Source of the DNA: Alnus glutinosa
Lineage: Eukaryota > Streptophyta > Magnoliopsida > Fagales > Betulaceae
Direction: 5' to 3'
Length of the DNA: 64,000 nt
Assembly (NCBI RefSeq): GCF_958979055.1
Contig: NC_084893.1
Coordinates: 26,367,487 to 26,431,486, forward strand
The translations under genes and the position numbers were made by a program. The notes below the pieces were generated by a model. It did not search any database. It was not told the DNA's origin and was given only the letters and a program-made list of their open reading frames with translations. Below are positions 24,823-36,112 of the stretch, piece after piece; position 1 is the stretch's first letter; each line of letters starts with the position of its first letter.

Positions 24823-26760
24823 ATGGCCCCTAAAAAATGGAGGCCGCAATCGAGAAATGATTTTTGGACGCCTATGGACCCCACATCTGAGGGGCGATCG
24901 GTTGTGGGGTCAGATGATACGACACAGGACCCTAACGAGACACAAGGGAACGTAGATTCTCAACATGTACGACATGAGCAACCGATTGTAAGGTCAAACG
25001 AAACGACACAAGACCCTGACAAGACACAAGGGGACGTACATTTTCAGCATGCACTTGATGACCAACCGGTTGTAGGGTCAGACGATATGACACAGGACCC
25101 TGACGAGACACAAGGGCCAGTAAATTCCGAACAATGTATAGCACCTGAGATGGAGATTGGATCATCAATACAATTAGGACCTGATACTTCACATCATAAT
25201 GGTACTACTCGGGTGCCACGTATGTTACGGGGTGGGAAAGTTTACACAATAGGTATGAATTAATTTTATATTTGATGATAATCAATTACTTTAATAATAT
25301 TGTACTAATTTAGTGATAATCAAGTGTGACATAAATTTTTTTAATGGTTTGCAGATGAGCAGGGTAGAAAGAATGTTAGGACTATTGGTAGTCCTAAGGA
25401 CATATGGCACATACCTGCTGGAGAAAAGGTGGTGATCGAATTCAACACGTTGTACCAACCAACCGGCCCGGGGGTCGAGAAATTTAGAAGGATTTGTGGG
25501 AAGATCATAAGAAATGGTCGATTTGTACATTTGCACGGTAACTGGAGGAAATTACCATTGGAAGGGAAGGAAGATATGTGGTGCACCCTAACGGTATGAA
25601 ACGATTTATTTTCATGTCTATCACTTATTTATAGTTTTCTAGTCCTACACTTTTAATTAACTTGCGTTGATTTCATTTTTGGTGTAGAAAAAATTTCATT
25701 TTGAGCCTGTCCACCTAGTTGATCACATTAAGGAATTAACATTGAAGGACCTAGCAAAGAAAAGAAGGCAATACAGATACGAGATCAAGAAGGGTCTAAA
25801 TTTGAAACAGGGTGATACCTTAGAGTCTGTGATCGGTAGGGCTTCCGCAGTGGCAGTCTTCGATTCTGAAGACTTTGAAATGCAAGTTGATACGTGGTTG
25901 TCTTCGGCTGATATGGTATATACATTTATTTATTTATTTGTTTATTAAATTTGTTGAAGAAATATGCTACATATTAACATTACCAAATTTATAGGAGAGA
26001 GCGTTGAAGGCCAAGACAAGCCGTGCCCAAAATGTATTTCTTCACACTTTGGGATCGAAGAGTATCGCACAAGTTGCACGAGAAATGGTACGTATAGTAG
26101 ATAAACGTTTACGGCATGTACGTATTGTAGTAAGATAATAAGCTTGTAACTGATAATGTTAATGATAATGCAGGAGGAAGACATGGGAGAAACACCGAAC
26201 CGAGATGATATGTTCATTGTCTCGCATACCAAGAAAGATGGAAACCCTGTGAATGCAGCGGCTGGGGAAGTTATCGTAAGTGGTAAATACGTAATTTAAA
26301 TTAGTTCTATTACAGACGTTTTCACCCTTGGACATTATGTGCAGTCGAAGATGAAAGAGATTATCGAGAATCAATCGCCTACAGAACGAGTGTGTTCACA
26401 GGGGTCAGTCTATTGGTCGCATAATGATGCATGTGCACAAGTGCTAGGATGAGAACATTCCGGTCGTGTGCGTGGCTTGGGGCTAGGGCCAACTCCCGGA
26501 AAATCAAGCTCTTACAGTACCTCTAGCAAGGATCGATCTCTAGTGTGCCTACTCCCAAAGAACTAGAGATGGCTGTTGAGATGGAACGTTTGAAGAATTT
26601 GTACGAAGCGACAAACATCAAACTGCAAGAGCAAAACAACAAGTATGAAGCACAACAGGAAGAGCTGGCAACCGTCAAACGTATGGTAGCAATGATTATG
26701 GCAGAGAAACAATCATCAATGGGAAACAACCAAGAAGGTGAACTGAACTTGATTTATTTT
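24823..26760 (+). pseudogene. CACTA-3 TNPA-like gene (Ptta/En/Spm family), multi-exon, with a stop and a frameshift
   Basis: Exon 1 (24823-25252) starts MAPKKWRPQSRNDFW and holds three degenerate repeats ending in QDPxxTQG. It ends AG/GTATGA. Later exons are 25355-25593 (DIWHIPAGEKVVIEF), 25688-25915 (KELTLKDLAKKRRQYRYEIK), about 25994-26086, about 26174-26274 (FIVSHTKKDGNPVNAA) and from 26344. A TGA at 26450-26452 interrupts the last exon just before the EHSGRVRGLGLGPTPGKSS motif. A frame change follows near 26535, after which a coiled-coil tail (glutamate, lysine and glutamine rich) reads to about 26740. Splice sites fit GT..AG. The family match is clear and the gene is probably dead. Confidence 0.8.
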
Positions 26761-26873
26761 GTGTTACTTTCAAATTTATTGGACTTGGTTTATTTTTAAA
26801 CTATTTATGGTCATGGGTCATTTTTCCTCGTTTAACACAAATTGTCACATTTCAACCCAAAATGTTTGCTTTA

Positions 26874-27261
26874 TAATTTATTGGGATAATTGCATTTAAC
26901 GCCCCTGATTTATCCACGGTGTGGCGATTTACCTCCCAATGTACCAAAATTGGTACATGACCCCCCCGAACTTGCCAACGTGTGACAAAATCAATCTTCC
27001 GTCCAATCGCCCGTTCGTTTGGACGAAAAGTCGGTCACGTGCAAGTCACGTGACTTGGGGAGGGTCTCTGTCTTAAGCGGTCACGTGACTTGCACGTGAC
27101 CGACTTTCCGTCCAAACGAACGGGCGATTGGACGGAAGGTCGATTTTGTCACACGTTGGCAAGTTCAGGGGGGTCATGTACCAATTTTGGTACATTGAGG
27201 GGGTAAATCGCCACACCGTGGATAAATCAGGGGGGTTAAGTGTAATTATCCCTAATTTATT
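26874..27261. mobile_element. Fold-back MITE, Mutator-like, with 9-bp target duplication
   Basis: The element at 26883-27252 (370 bp) is a nearly perfect palindrome. It starts GGGATAATTGCATTTAAC and ends GGTTAAGTGTAATTATCCC, with arms running to the centre near 27065. It is flanked on both sides by TAATTTATT (26874-26882 and 27253-27261), a 9-bp duplication typical of Mutator-like elements. It has no coding capacity and sits at the 3' end of the CACTA-3 TNPA-like gene. Confidence 0.88.
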
Positions 27262-27844
27262 ATGTACATCTGTCGAGTAATTTTCAGGTTTACAGCAACA
27301 TGATAATTTTTTTTATTCATTCGATTAAAATATACCTTTTAGTCCCTAGAATTGGTTATAGCCTAAAGGTTGAGGAAGAATGTTAATATAGGCAGTTATA
27401 TTATAATCATTACTTGTGTAACATTTTCACCTTGCAACATGTTAATTTTAGCTTCATAAAGATGATTCTTACCTAGCTAACAATTTGGGATTTGTATACT
27501 TATTGCAGCGAACACATAAAAGCATAAATGAAGAAGATGGTTGAAGCAAGCGATGCACACAAGGTCGTAAACCGGATTTTCCTTTGGGTCGGCTTGCATA
27601 CATTGATGATTATAATTAATGATGTATGGAATTTAGGTTTTATGTTTTTTTCATTTTAAGTATGTATTTATTTTGACCGTTGTTGTGAATAGTTTAAATT
27701 TCCAAATATTTTTGGATTTGAATTTGTATTGACTTTGGATATGAAGAAATGGATTTGTTATTTTGTTGTATTAGGGATTTTTTTTTTTTTTTTTTTTTTC
27801 AGAATTTAAATATATGTATTAGAAAAAAAAAATTAAGAAAAAAA
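27262..27844. other. CACTA-3 interior, 3' end; no gene seen
   Basis: AT-rich sequence between the MITE and the right subterminal repeats, with a T run at about 27780-27800. It probably holds the 3'UTR and polyadenylation region of the transposase transcripts. No ORF of note. Confidence 0.4.
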
Positions 27845-28195
27845 TTCTGGACGGTTTGGGCCTAAACCGTCCAGAACTATTCTGGTTTGTACAATCTGAA
27901 TTACAGACGGTTTGGGCTCAAACCGTCTGGAATTTTACGGACGGTTTGGGCCCAAACCGTCCGTAATTAATTACAGACGGTTTGATACAAAACCGTCCGC
28001 AATTATTTACAGACGGTTTTGTCCAAACCGTCCGTAATAGTTTTTGGACGGTTTGTAAAAAACCGTCCGCAATTTGAAATGCCGACCCATTTTCATGGAC
28101 GGTTTTAAACCGTCCAGAAAAAACCGTCTGGACCCTTTTCCAAATGGTTTTTTCCAATTTCTGGACGGTTTAAAACCGTCCAAAAAATGCGTTTT
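27845..28195. repeat. CACTA-3 right subterminal repeats
   Basis: Paired copies of GGACGGTTT and AAACCGTCC with G/C-containing spacers (GGGCCCAAACCGTC type), continuing up to the terminus. They match the left array in motif but with more G/C in the spacers. Confidence 0.88.
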
Positions 28196-28299
28196 TTTAG
28201 TAGTGTGCTACTGATCTAATTTTCTAATATTTCTAAATTATGTATGATATGTCATTATTCAGTATATGAGTTTTTCATGTTGACGACGTACATGAGAGG

Positions 28300-29027
28300 A
28301 TGACGCAGAGTTTATCCAGTGATCCAGCCGCCACGCAGAGTGTCTCAGCAGACACGGTGTGTTGGGCACCGAACGACGCGTACGAACAGGCGGTTGGGAG
28401 GCCTGAGTACGCGGGGAGGGTTCAGCAGGTTAGGCTGAACGTCACACCTGTTCGGGGGACATGTTTCTCATACAGGCCTCGCTCACAGGGGGGACCATCT
28501 GAGGGCACGTCTCGGGATTGGGCCGAACACGCCCAGAAGATGGAAGAAATCCAAGCGGAGCTACGGGCTGAGCGAGAGAGGAATGACGCGTTGGAGCAGC
28601 GCATGCAACAGTTCGACGCCATGGAGCAGCGCATGCGACAGTTCGAGGTCTTCATGTCCTCAATGGGAGTATCACAACCATGTCTTGGTGCTCAGTCTTC
28701 ACCTGCAAACGTAGGTAGTACGTCGTCGGTTAGTAGTGCATCTGCAGGTATAATTTATATTGTGTATAGGACAAAATTAATTTCAATTTGTTTTCATTAC
28801 CCCTTTAATTTTGCAAGTAATTTTATATACTTTAATTGTCTATATTATTTGCAGGTAATGTGACAACGGTTGGTACGTTGTCGCCTATTGGACGACGGCT
28901 GAGCCAGCACTCCCCTGTCGCTACACCTTCGCCCGCTACACCATCCCTTGCGCAGCAATCGCCGGTTGGCGAGAACACGCCTGGGACGGTACCTCGTGCT
29001 TCGCAGAGATGCCATTCAGATTTGTAG
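28300..29027 (+). pseudogene. CACTA-2 TNPA-like gene, downstream exons
   Basis: An open frame from 28300 encodes a Ptta/En/Spm-type block ([20 protein letters not shown]), then a coiled coil rich in arginine, glutamate and glutamine with two near-identical EQRMxQF repeats, ending at a GTATAAT donor near 28746. After a TTTGCAG acceptor, the last exon (28856-29027) is rich in serine, proline and threonine and ends TAG. The upstream exon is at 18380-18474, beyond CACTA-3. With TNP2 missing from CACTA-2 and CACTA-3 in the intron, I treat it as a remnant, though these exons themselves are open. Confidence 0.6.
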
Positions 29028-29318
29028 ATATTTTGTGTAATTATTTTGTGTAATTAATTTTTGTTTGTAAAGATTTGAATAGTTAACAAATACGTTATTA
29101 ATTATTGGTTTGTGTAATTTGATTTTGTGATATTTTTGGGTAAAATAAATATTGCGTTATTTGTGGTCGGAAATAAGAAAATTAATTAACCCAAACAAAT
29201 TTAAAAAGACAATAACAAAACTAAATTGAAAAATTAAAAATACAATTAAAGAATTAAATAAAAAATTTAATTAAATAAAAATTACAATTTGGAATTTTTT
29301 TTCAAAAAAAAAACACAA

Positions 29319-29715
29319 ATTAGACACGTGTATTGAAATACACGTGTCTAACAGTTGGACACGTGTATTGAAATACACGTGTCTAACAGTTGGACACGTG
29401 TATTGAAATACACATGTCTGACAGTTAGACACGTGTATAGCAATATTCGTGTCTACTTAGACACGTGTATTAAATACATGTGTCCAATTGTCAGACACGT
29501 GTATTTAATACACGTGTCAAACTGTCAGACACGTGTATTTCAATACACGTGTCTAACATGACATGTGTATTAAGATACACGTGTCAAAATGTGCAGTTAG
29601 TGACTTCCACATTTGACACGAGTCGCAAGCGTGGCAAAATGCACGTGGCAACCAGTTCGACACGTGTACAGTTCGACACATGTACAGTGTCCGTACAAGT
29701 GCCGAAATGCACGTG
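29319..29715. repeat. CACTA-2 right subterminal repeats (GACACGTGTATT palindromes)
   Basis: At least nine copies of GACACGTGTAT or ATACACGTGTC are arranged as short palindromes with an AAAT or ATTA centre, followed by related ACACGTGTAC copies. They match the left clusters at 12789-13035 and 14998-15115. The ACACGTGT core is also a G-box/ABRE-like sequence. Confidence 0.85.
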
Positions 29716-30727
29716 GCAAATTCCATGAATTTTTGTAGTGTGAATGAAATACTATGTGAATTTCATGAACATACCTCATCGAATACTATAATGTTCAAGA
29801 AGATAATTACAATAAATACATGTGAAATGAGAAAAGTATGAGTGAATAAGAGAGAGAGGACATGACCCAATGGTTACGCATGACAACTCTTTACCGGTTC
29901 AACAATAAATGACTAATCCCCTCATTGTGTTGGGAATGTCTTCTCTTGTGGATACTTTTTTTGAATTATGTTTAAAGACTGGCTTAGCCACTTTTGCGGT
30001 CGTGTGAAAGTATTTGAATTAGTATGGTCACTCCTCCTCACTTTGGTCATCATTTTTCATTGAAAAAACCTAGCTTCTACAATTAAGGACATGGCATAAA
30101 CCAGGTCTTTTGTACACTCCAATAAAAAATAATTTATTAAACTATCACATCAAATCAAATAAACACATAAACACATGCATGATTCAACCTTCTCCCAAAA
30201 CCCATCGTCTTCTCTTTCCCATCGTCTTCTCCTCTTTTCCATTCAGGCGTGACCCACCGTGTCACGCTCTCATCTCTTGCTTCAAACTGTCTTTTATGAT
30301 CAATTTGATGGTGGTTCCACCATTCCTATAACAAAAAATTTGAGCCCTGCTGTCTAGAATTGTCTTCATCAATCTGATAGTGAATCTAGTGATATGATGG
30401 TGGTTCGATATAGGCAGAGGCGTGGGCGATGCTGGAAAAATAGCTGCTAGCTATATAGGATAGTGAGCTTAGCCATATTTCTAATCACAACACTATTTTG
30501 TGAGTGCTGGTTTTATGTTTTTGCGGCGAGGGCCGAGGAGATCGAGGTGGATTTTTGCCTTTGCATGTAAGTTACGTGGAAGGTGGGAGGCCAGGGTACG
30601 TAATGGTTGCTTTTGGCTTTTAGATGCATGCGGTGGCAATGCCTGGTATAATGGATGCATGTTTGCTTGTTTCCCCGTAGAGTTTCATGTGAAAGCTGCC
30701 ATAAAATATATAGTTTTTTTTTTTTTT

Positions 30728-31196
30728 GGTTAAATACTCCTCTGGTTTCTGAGTTTTAGAAACTTTAATTTTTAGTCCTTGAGTTTTAATTCTCATCACA
30801 AATGATACTTCAAGTTTTTCGTTCAAAAACTAACGGTTCGCCACGTGTCAATCTCTGAGTTTGACACGTGACACTATAAAAAAAAATTAAAAATTAATTA
30901 AAAAAATAATAAAATTAAAAAATGAGCCACCCCTTTGTTTTTTAATTTTTTAATTTTATTATTTTTTAATTAATTTTTAAAGATTTTCAATTTTGAATTT
31001 TGAATTTTTTTATATAGTGCCACGTGTTAACCTCAGATGTTGACACGTGGCACCGTTAGTTTTTGAACGAAAAACTTAACTGATGTACTAATTTAGTCTT
31101 TTCCCAAAATTGAGGTACCATCTGTGATGCGAATTGAAACTCAGTAACTAAAAAATAAAGTTGTCAAAACTCATGGACTAAAAAAGTGTTTAACCC
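30728..31196. mobile_element. Fold-back MITE-like element in unit A
   Basis: The left arm (GGTTAAATACTCCTCTGG...) and the inverted right arm (ending GTGTTTAACCC) can pair over most of about 150 bp each. Both include the inner block AAAAACTAACGG next to CCACGTGT. The flanks are T-runs, so a target duplication cannot be read. Unit F lacks the segment because of a larger deletion. Superfamily is not assigned. Confidence 0.65.
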
Positions 31197-31995
31197 TTTT
31201 TTTTTTTTTTTTAATGAATGATTAATTGGTTTTGAAATTAATTGGTTTGTTTATTACCAGAAGGGTAGGATTTATCTGACATGGCTTAATTAGGTGGCCT
31301 AATTGGGTTTCCATGCGATCTGATCTCCGCGCTCATGTTGCCAAGCATGCAGCTGGTAGAACTAGTTATATCCTGCAGTTGTTTGAATTAAACTCCTTTG
31401 ATATGTTTTGAGACATGGTTTAAATAATTTTCTCGAGATTGATATTTCTTGCAGAACTAGTTAAGTCGATCATATATAGTTGCTTAGGAAAGAGATGGAT
31501 TTGAATGTCTTACCCTTTTTGCATGTCTTTTCCTTTTACTTTCCCAAATATTTTTAGCATTCACAAAGATATCTAACAAATATTGTTAGTAATCTCAACA
31601 GTAAACGTAAGAGATCAAGCTTTTCAGGTATCGAGCAGAGCAACTTACCAACATAGATCTCATAGAAGTTTTCTAGTACTATTTATTGCCCTAAATTACT
31701 ATTCAAACAATAAATTAATGAAGATCTGAATTTGTTTTTAGCAATGCTTTGATGCTAAAAGAGTATCCACGTACTAGTTATTTCATATTTATTCAACTTA
31801 ATTGGAATGTGTAATTGTGTATTATATAAAATTAACACAGTAAGGCATTCAATCAACTTGGTAAGTGCTGTCTCCATATTCATTACAAGTTGATCGATCG
31901 TATAGTTCTATTGCATGCAAGAGAGATTTTGTTTCCCAACAAATGCTTGGACACAACACTAGCTAGAACAGCTCGTGATATTCATATCAATCAAT

Positions 31996-31998
<3 letters not shown>

Positions 31999-32081
<83 letters not shown>
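31999..32081. repeat. AT dinucleotide microsatellite
   Basis: An uninterrupted AT run of about 83 bp. The matching place in unit D (54405-54420) has only a short AT stretch, so this is a unit-specific expansion. Confidence 0.95.
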
Positions 32082-32084
<3 letters not shown>

Positions 32085-32501
32085 GATCTTTTCCAGCGGT
32101 ACTATTAAAAGCTTTGCTCTGGCGTGTTTACCGTCAAGCTTTCTTTGATCCTTGGTACAAACAAACCACGCAAGTATAAATACCATTTTTTATTATTTAC
32201 TTCATTTCTGTCTTTCCACAATTTCCCTCTTTCTTTTTACTGTAATGACTAGGTTTTCGCAGTTTTATATGCATGGTTATCACTAATCAGAAAATGTGCG
32301 AAACCAAGTAAAGATAATCAAGCAAGTAAACTAATTACGAAACGAAGATTAAGCTAGCATTTTATTTTATTCAAGAGACAACCTACAAAGCCTCAAATAA
32401 AACTGCTCATATCTAGATAGTAGATACTACTAGTACACACGATGATGTGCTTATGAAAGCTGGTCACCATTTAACTAGAGCTAGCATGCAGTGACCCTTA
32501 T

Positions 32502-32960
32502 TTATTTAACGTGATTCGTGCTTCTCAAGAACCAGGCAGAGTGAATCTCACAGCGCTGAGGGCTGAGACGGCATTCATTTGGCAAGTTCGTTGCACACTC
32601 CATCATCTCCCGCATTTCCTCACCCTGAAGCTCACCCTGTTGCTGCCTTACCACCTGCCTCAACCCCTCACATCGGCATTGCTCATCCATCCTCCTCAGT
32701 TGTTGGCAGCACTACTGTAAATGCTGCTGCTGGTTGCCATCTTCGTAACTTCCGGACTCGCTTTGTTGCCTCATATACCGTTGGCAGTGGTTGAGGTTCT
32801 GCTGACGCTGAACCTGCTCGCGACAGCTCTCACCTCGCCTCTGCTAGTTCTCAACGTCCTCGTCGACGTCCACAGTTGTTATGGTGGTGCGGAAGGCAGC
32901 GGCATGCACCACCAACAAAAGGGCTGCAAAAAGAGTTGCTAAGGTTGCGAGCTTGGCCAT
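32502..32960 (-). pseudogene. 2S albumin copy A, nonsense codon and lost stop
   Basis: The start is ATG at 32960-32958 (MAKLATLATLF). The frame is collinear with intact copies C and E but has a TAG at 32714-32712, in place of a glutamine codon, immediately before the conserved CC pair. The normal stop after the C-terminal AWF is changed (TTG at 32528-32526), so the frame would run eight more codons to the TAA at 32504-32502. It has serine where copies C and E have the first extra cysteine. It is likely dead unless readthrough occurs. Promoter and 3' flank are conserved with the other copies. Confidence 0.88.
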
Positions 32961-35760
32961 TGTTATGATATGAAACACTTTAATTGGAATGCGAATACTT
33001 TGATGAAACTCTATGGTGGGAGTGGAGGGTATTTGTAGTGGATTTTGGGGTGTGCATGTAAAGTACGTGTAAGGAGCGATGCTCAGGCTGGTTTTGGCAT
33101 TTTTGTTGGGTGGCTATGCGTGGTCTGCCGGCTGCATTCATGCTTCCACGCAGGTTTCCATGCATATGGATGCTGCCACAGACGGGTTTGCATGTTCGCG
33201 GCTGTCAAATTTTTTGGGGATAAAGTGAAATCTATTCCTTCAAAAAGCACATTGTTTGATTGTGATTAAACTAGCTAGAGGTTAATGCTACAATTAAAGA
33301 AGCGAAAGGATCTGAAACAAGCATTTTTCAATTGGTAGGTTGAAGATATCCCTCAGCAATTAAAACAGGGTCAGGCCCCCGAGTTTAATGCAAACCCAAG
33401 CCTAAATCCTTTATGAAAATGGATATCGATAATCTCAAATTACAAAATGGATATATTTCAATATGGAAGTGCACTAAAATGTAAAGATTCGATCACTCTT
33501 AATTACTCATAATTTGGAGTTATATTTATGATTTTTGAGGTGAAATCCTTAGAATCTACGGAAAGATTGATCGATGTGAATGCCATTATCCATATTTCAA
33601 TGGGTGGAATTTTGAAAGCTCAAATATATTATTAGTTTATGACTCAGCTCTTTGATTTGTTCTTTATAACTCTTCTATTTGATGAAGAGACAGGGGAAGA
33701 GAGAGAGAGAGAGGATGAGACTTTAGGAAACGTAAACATGAACATTGACACGTAATAATTATTGTCATTAATTAGTTTGTGAAAGAAAACTCGTATCTTC
33801 ATAGATCATGCATCAAATGGAATCATCCAAAGGATATATAGCACATTGGATTAGAAAACCATACTTATATATAAAGCAGGAAGCATTGGCTAAGCAATTT
33901 TTATTTTTTGAATAAAATTTACCCTCGGTTTAGTGGCCTTTGGTTGACAGAAAGCTAAAAACTTTTAGACAATTTGAAAGGGAGATTACTCCTTGGTTGG
34001 CTCTACTTGTGTCGTACATTTTTATTTCTGAAACCTAATGAATGAGTTATCAATCTTCCTAGCTAATATTTGTGTTAAAATATCAATTAAATAATTAAAT
34101 TAATTTTAATGAGTGAGGTATCATTCTTAATATTTGTGCAAACTAGAGCTGGCAATTTGGATTGACGTGTCGGGATTGGGTTGGCCCGTCAACAGGAACA
34201 AAGCCAGAAGCTCTTATAAGTAGGGGTTAATGGCCAAAAAAAAAATTTGGTAGGAGTCAGTATACTAAATTTTTTTATTTTTTTACTTTTTTATTTTTTT
34301 ATTTTTTGAGAATTTTTTTTCCAACATTATATAATTTTTTTTTAAAAGAAATTGGGGGGGGGGGGGGGGGGGGGGGGCTGGCCCACCCTCCCTCCATCCA
34401 TGCCCATCAAACCACTAATTAAGGCTTAATCCTGACACGATCTGTTTAATTAAATGAATCAGACCTTTCAACCCAAACATGACTCAATTAAATAAGCAGG
34501 TGACACAATACAACCCTCTTTGTTTGATCGGACTCGCATATATATTTTAAGTTGTTCCCATTTTTAGGTATACTCACTAAGTCGTTGACTTAATTTTGTT
34601 GTGTCGCTACCTGTAAGACAATTTACTTTACAGAGAAGCCAATACTACAATTTCAAAAAGAAAGATCTCGAATATATGCAGCTGCATGACATAATATTAT
34701 TAATCGTATATCATTTGAGGACTTAATCCCACAAACTCTTCATGGTAATCAGTGCCTTAAGGTGATGTTCTAGACTTAATGATTTAGGATGATTTCGTGT
34801 ATCATGACGTAGCTAGCTTAAACCTACCATGTGATGGCCGATGATTAATATTATGATTACAATGCTATGTGATTATTACTTAGTAGATACTTTTGTTGTA
34901 ATGATTAATGTCGATAGTTACAAAAATAAAAAGAAATAAATACCCAATTTTTTGAGCTTTAATATGGATTATGGTTTAATGGTGACACTCTGAGTTAATT
35001 ATTAGTTAATTAATTTGTGGGGCTTTACAATTTATTTCTCATTTTTGCTTAATTAATACGGGAAGTTTTAATCTATTTTTTCAACCTTAGAGCAATTATT
35101 ACAAATTGATGCAACCACATGGGCTGATTTAGCATTTTTTTATATAAATTTTAAAAGGCTCTAAATAAAAAATGTGCTGACATGTTTTCCTTTTATATTT
35201 ATATTTATTTATTTATTTATTTTTATCATTTTTCATCTTTTGCCTCTTGGATATCTGTCTAATTTTTTTTTTTTTTCCTCTAGCAGTGTTGATTTTAGTT
35301 GGTTGTTGTTCCGAGTTTCAATCGCTTATCATCACACTGTCAATGTTTATTGTAATAAAATTTATATTTTAGTTTATTTTATTTTAGTATAATTAGTCAT
35401 TTCAAAATATATTTACACAAATTACACTGTTTATAAGGATTCTTCTAATCATAAATATATATGGCAAAATATAAATTTATAAGAAAATCTTGAATAAGAA
35501 ATTTTTGATTAGTAATAGCATCTGAAAAAACAAAAAGAATAAATTTTGAACTAAATTTTTTAATATAAAAATATACTTATAATAAAATTAAAAATCCCTA
35601 ATTCTAAAAAGTTGTGCCAAGTAAAGCTAAAAAATACCATTATTACGTTTTGGTAAACTTAAAAATAAAACTTTTTTAAAAAGAATTCTTTCAAACTTTT
35701 TTCTAAGAAACTCTATTTCTGAAAACAATCACAAACTGGCTGTCTACTAAACACTAAGGG
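32961..35760. other. Spacer right of albumin A (its 5' flank and beyond); no gene
   Basis: The first 300 bp are the albumin promoter (TATA-like and RY motifs as in copy C). The rest is AT-rich spacer repeated at 38612-41390 (after B) and 55295-58120 (after D). It includes degenerate repeat DNA at about 34145-34510 with a G run of about 23 at 34356-34378, probably an old non-autonomous transposon also present at 39830-40150 and 56525-56900. No ORF is conserved as a protein. Confidence 0.6.
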
Positions 35761-36112
35761 AGGTGGTGTTCATGATACTTCATAAGGATTTTCGCCTTTG
35801 CATGCAAGTTACGTGGAAGTTGGGAGGGTAATGCATGGTTGCATTTGGCTTTTAGATGGGCCCATGTGTAGAGTACTTTGCTTACTTGTTTCCACGTGTA
35901 GAGTGTCATGCGAAAGCAGCCATAAAATATATGTTTTGTGTGCTTTTGAAATTAATTGAATTTGTTTATTACCAGGATGGATTTATCTGACATAGCTTAG
36001 GTGCATGGCCTTGGGTTTGCATGATATGATCGATCGCCGCACTTATGTTGCCAAGTAGCTAGCTTGTAGAACTAGTTAATTATGTCATAAACTTCTATAG
36101 TTCGTCGAAGCT

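Larger units (their letters stand above)
18483..28205 (+). mobile_element. CACTA-3: CACTA (En/Spm) transposon with decayed genes
   Basis: The termini are CACTACTAAAAAAACGCATT at 18483 and its inverted match ending TTTTTTTAGTAGTG at 28205. The target duplication TGC lies at 18480-18482 and 28206-28208. The element reads on the plus strand: leader and promoter, TNP2 (21114-24642), then TNPA-like (24823-26760). Both ends have GACGGTTT/AAACCGTC subterminal repeats. It is nested in an intron of the CACTA-2 TNPA-like gene. Confidence 0.92.
1107..29740. mobile_element. CACTA-2: outer CACTA (En/Spm) element hosting two further CACTA elements
   Basis: The left terminus is CACTACAAAAAATC at 1107. The right terminus ends in ATTTTTGTAGTG at 29740, its inverted match. 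The flanks repeat the trinucleotide TGA (1104-1106 and 29741-29743), the 3-bp target duplication of CACTA transposons. Subtracting the nested CACTA-1 and CACTA-3 leaves about 7.3 kb: subterminal repeats, two telomere-like satellite blocks, a Cassandra TRIM and a split TNPA-like gene. I find no TNP2 transposase belonging to it, so it is probably a non-autonomous or decayed member. Confidence 0.85.
29741..32501. other. Albumin unit A left spacer; no gene, with MITE and AT microsatellite
   Basis: This intergenic DNA is repeated in unit D (54154-54844, internally deleted by about 1.7 kb) and in unit F (62772-64000). The shared part starts at about 29774 (ACCTCATCGAATACTATAAT); 29741-29773 occurs only here and joins the BET3 upstream flank across CACTA-2. 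It contains a fold-back element at 30728-31196 and an AT repeat at 31999-32081. Short frames here have no family match and are not conserved as ORFs between units. Confidence 0.6.

Noticed and set aside
34356-34378. G run as a functional quadruplex; similar runs at 12268, 44724 (C) and 56748
   Set aside because: Lengths vary between duplicated units and they sit in decayed repeats next to T or A runs; slippage or base-calling effects are more likely.
34145-34510. A hAT-type non-autonomous element in the unit spacers
   Set aside because: Composition and the repeated occurrence suggest an old transposon, but no terminal repeats or 8-bp duplication could be read.
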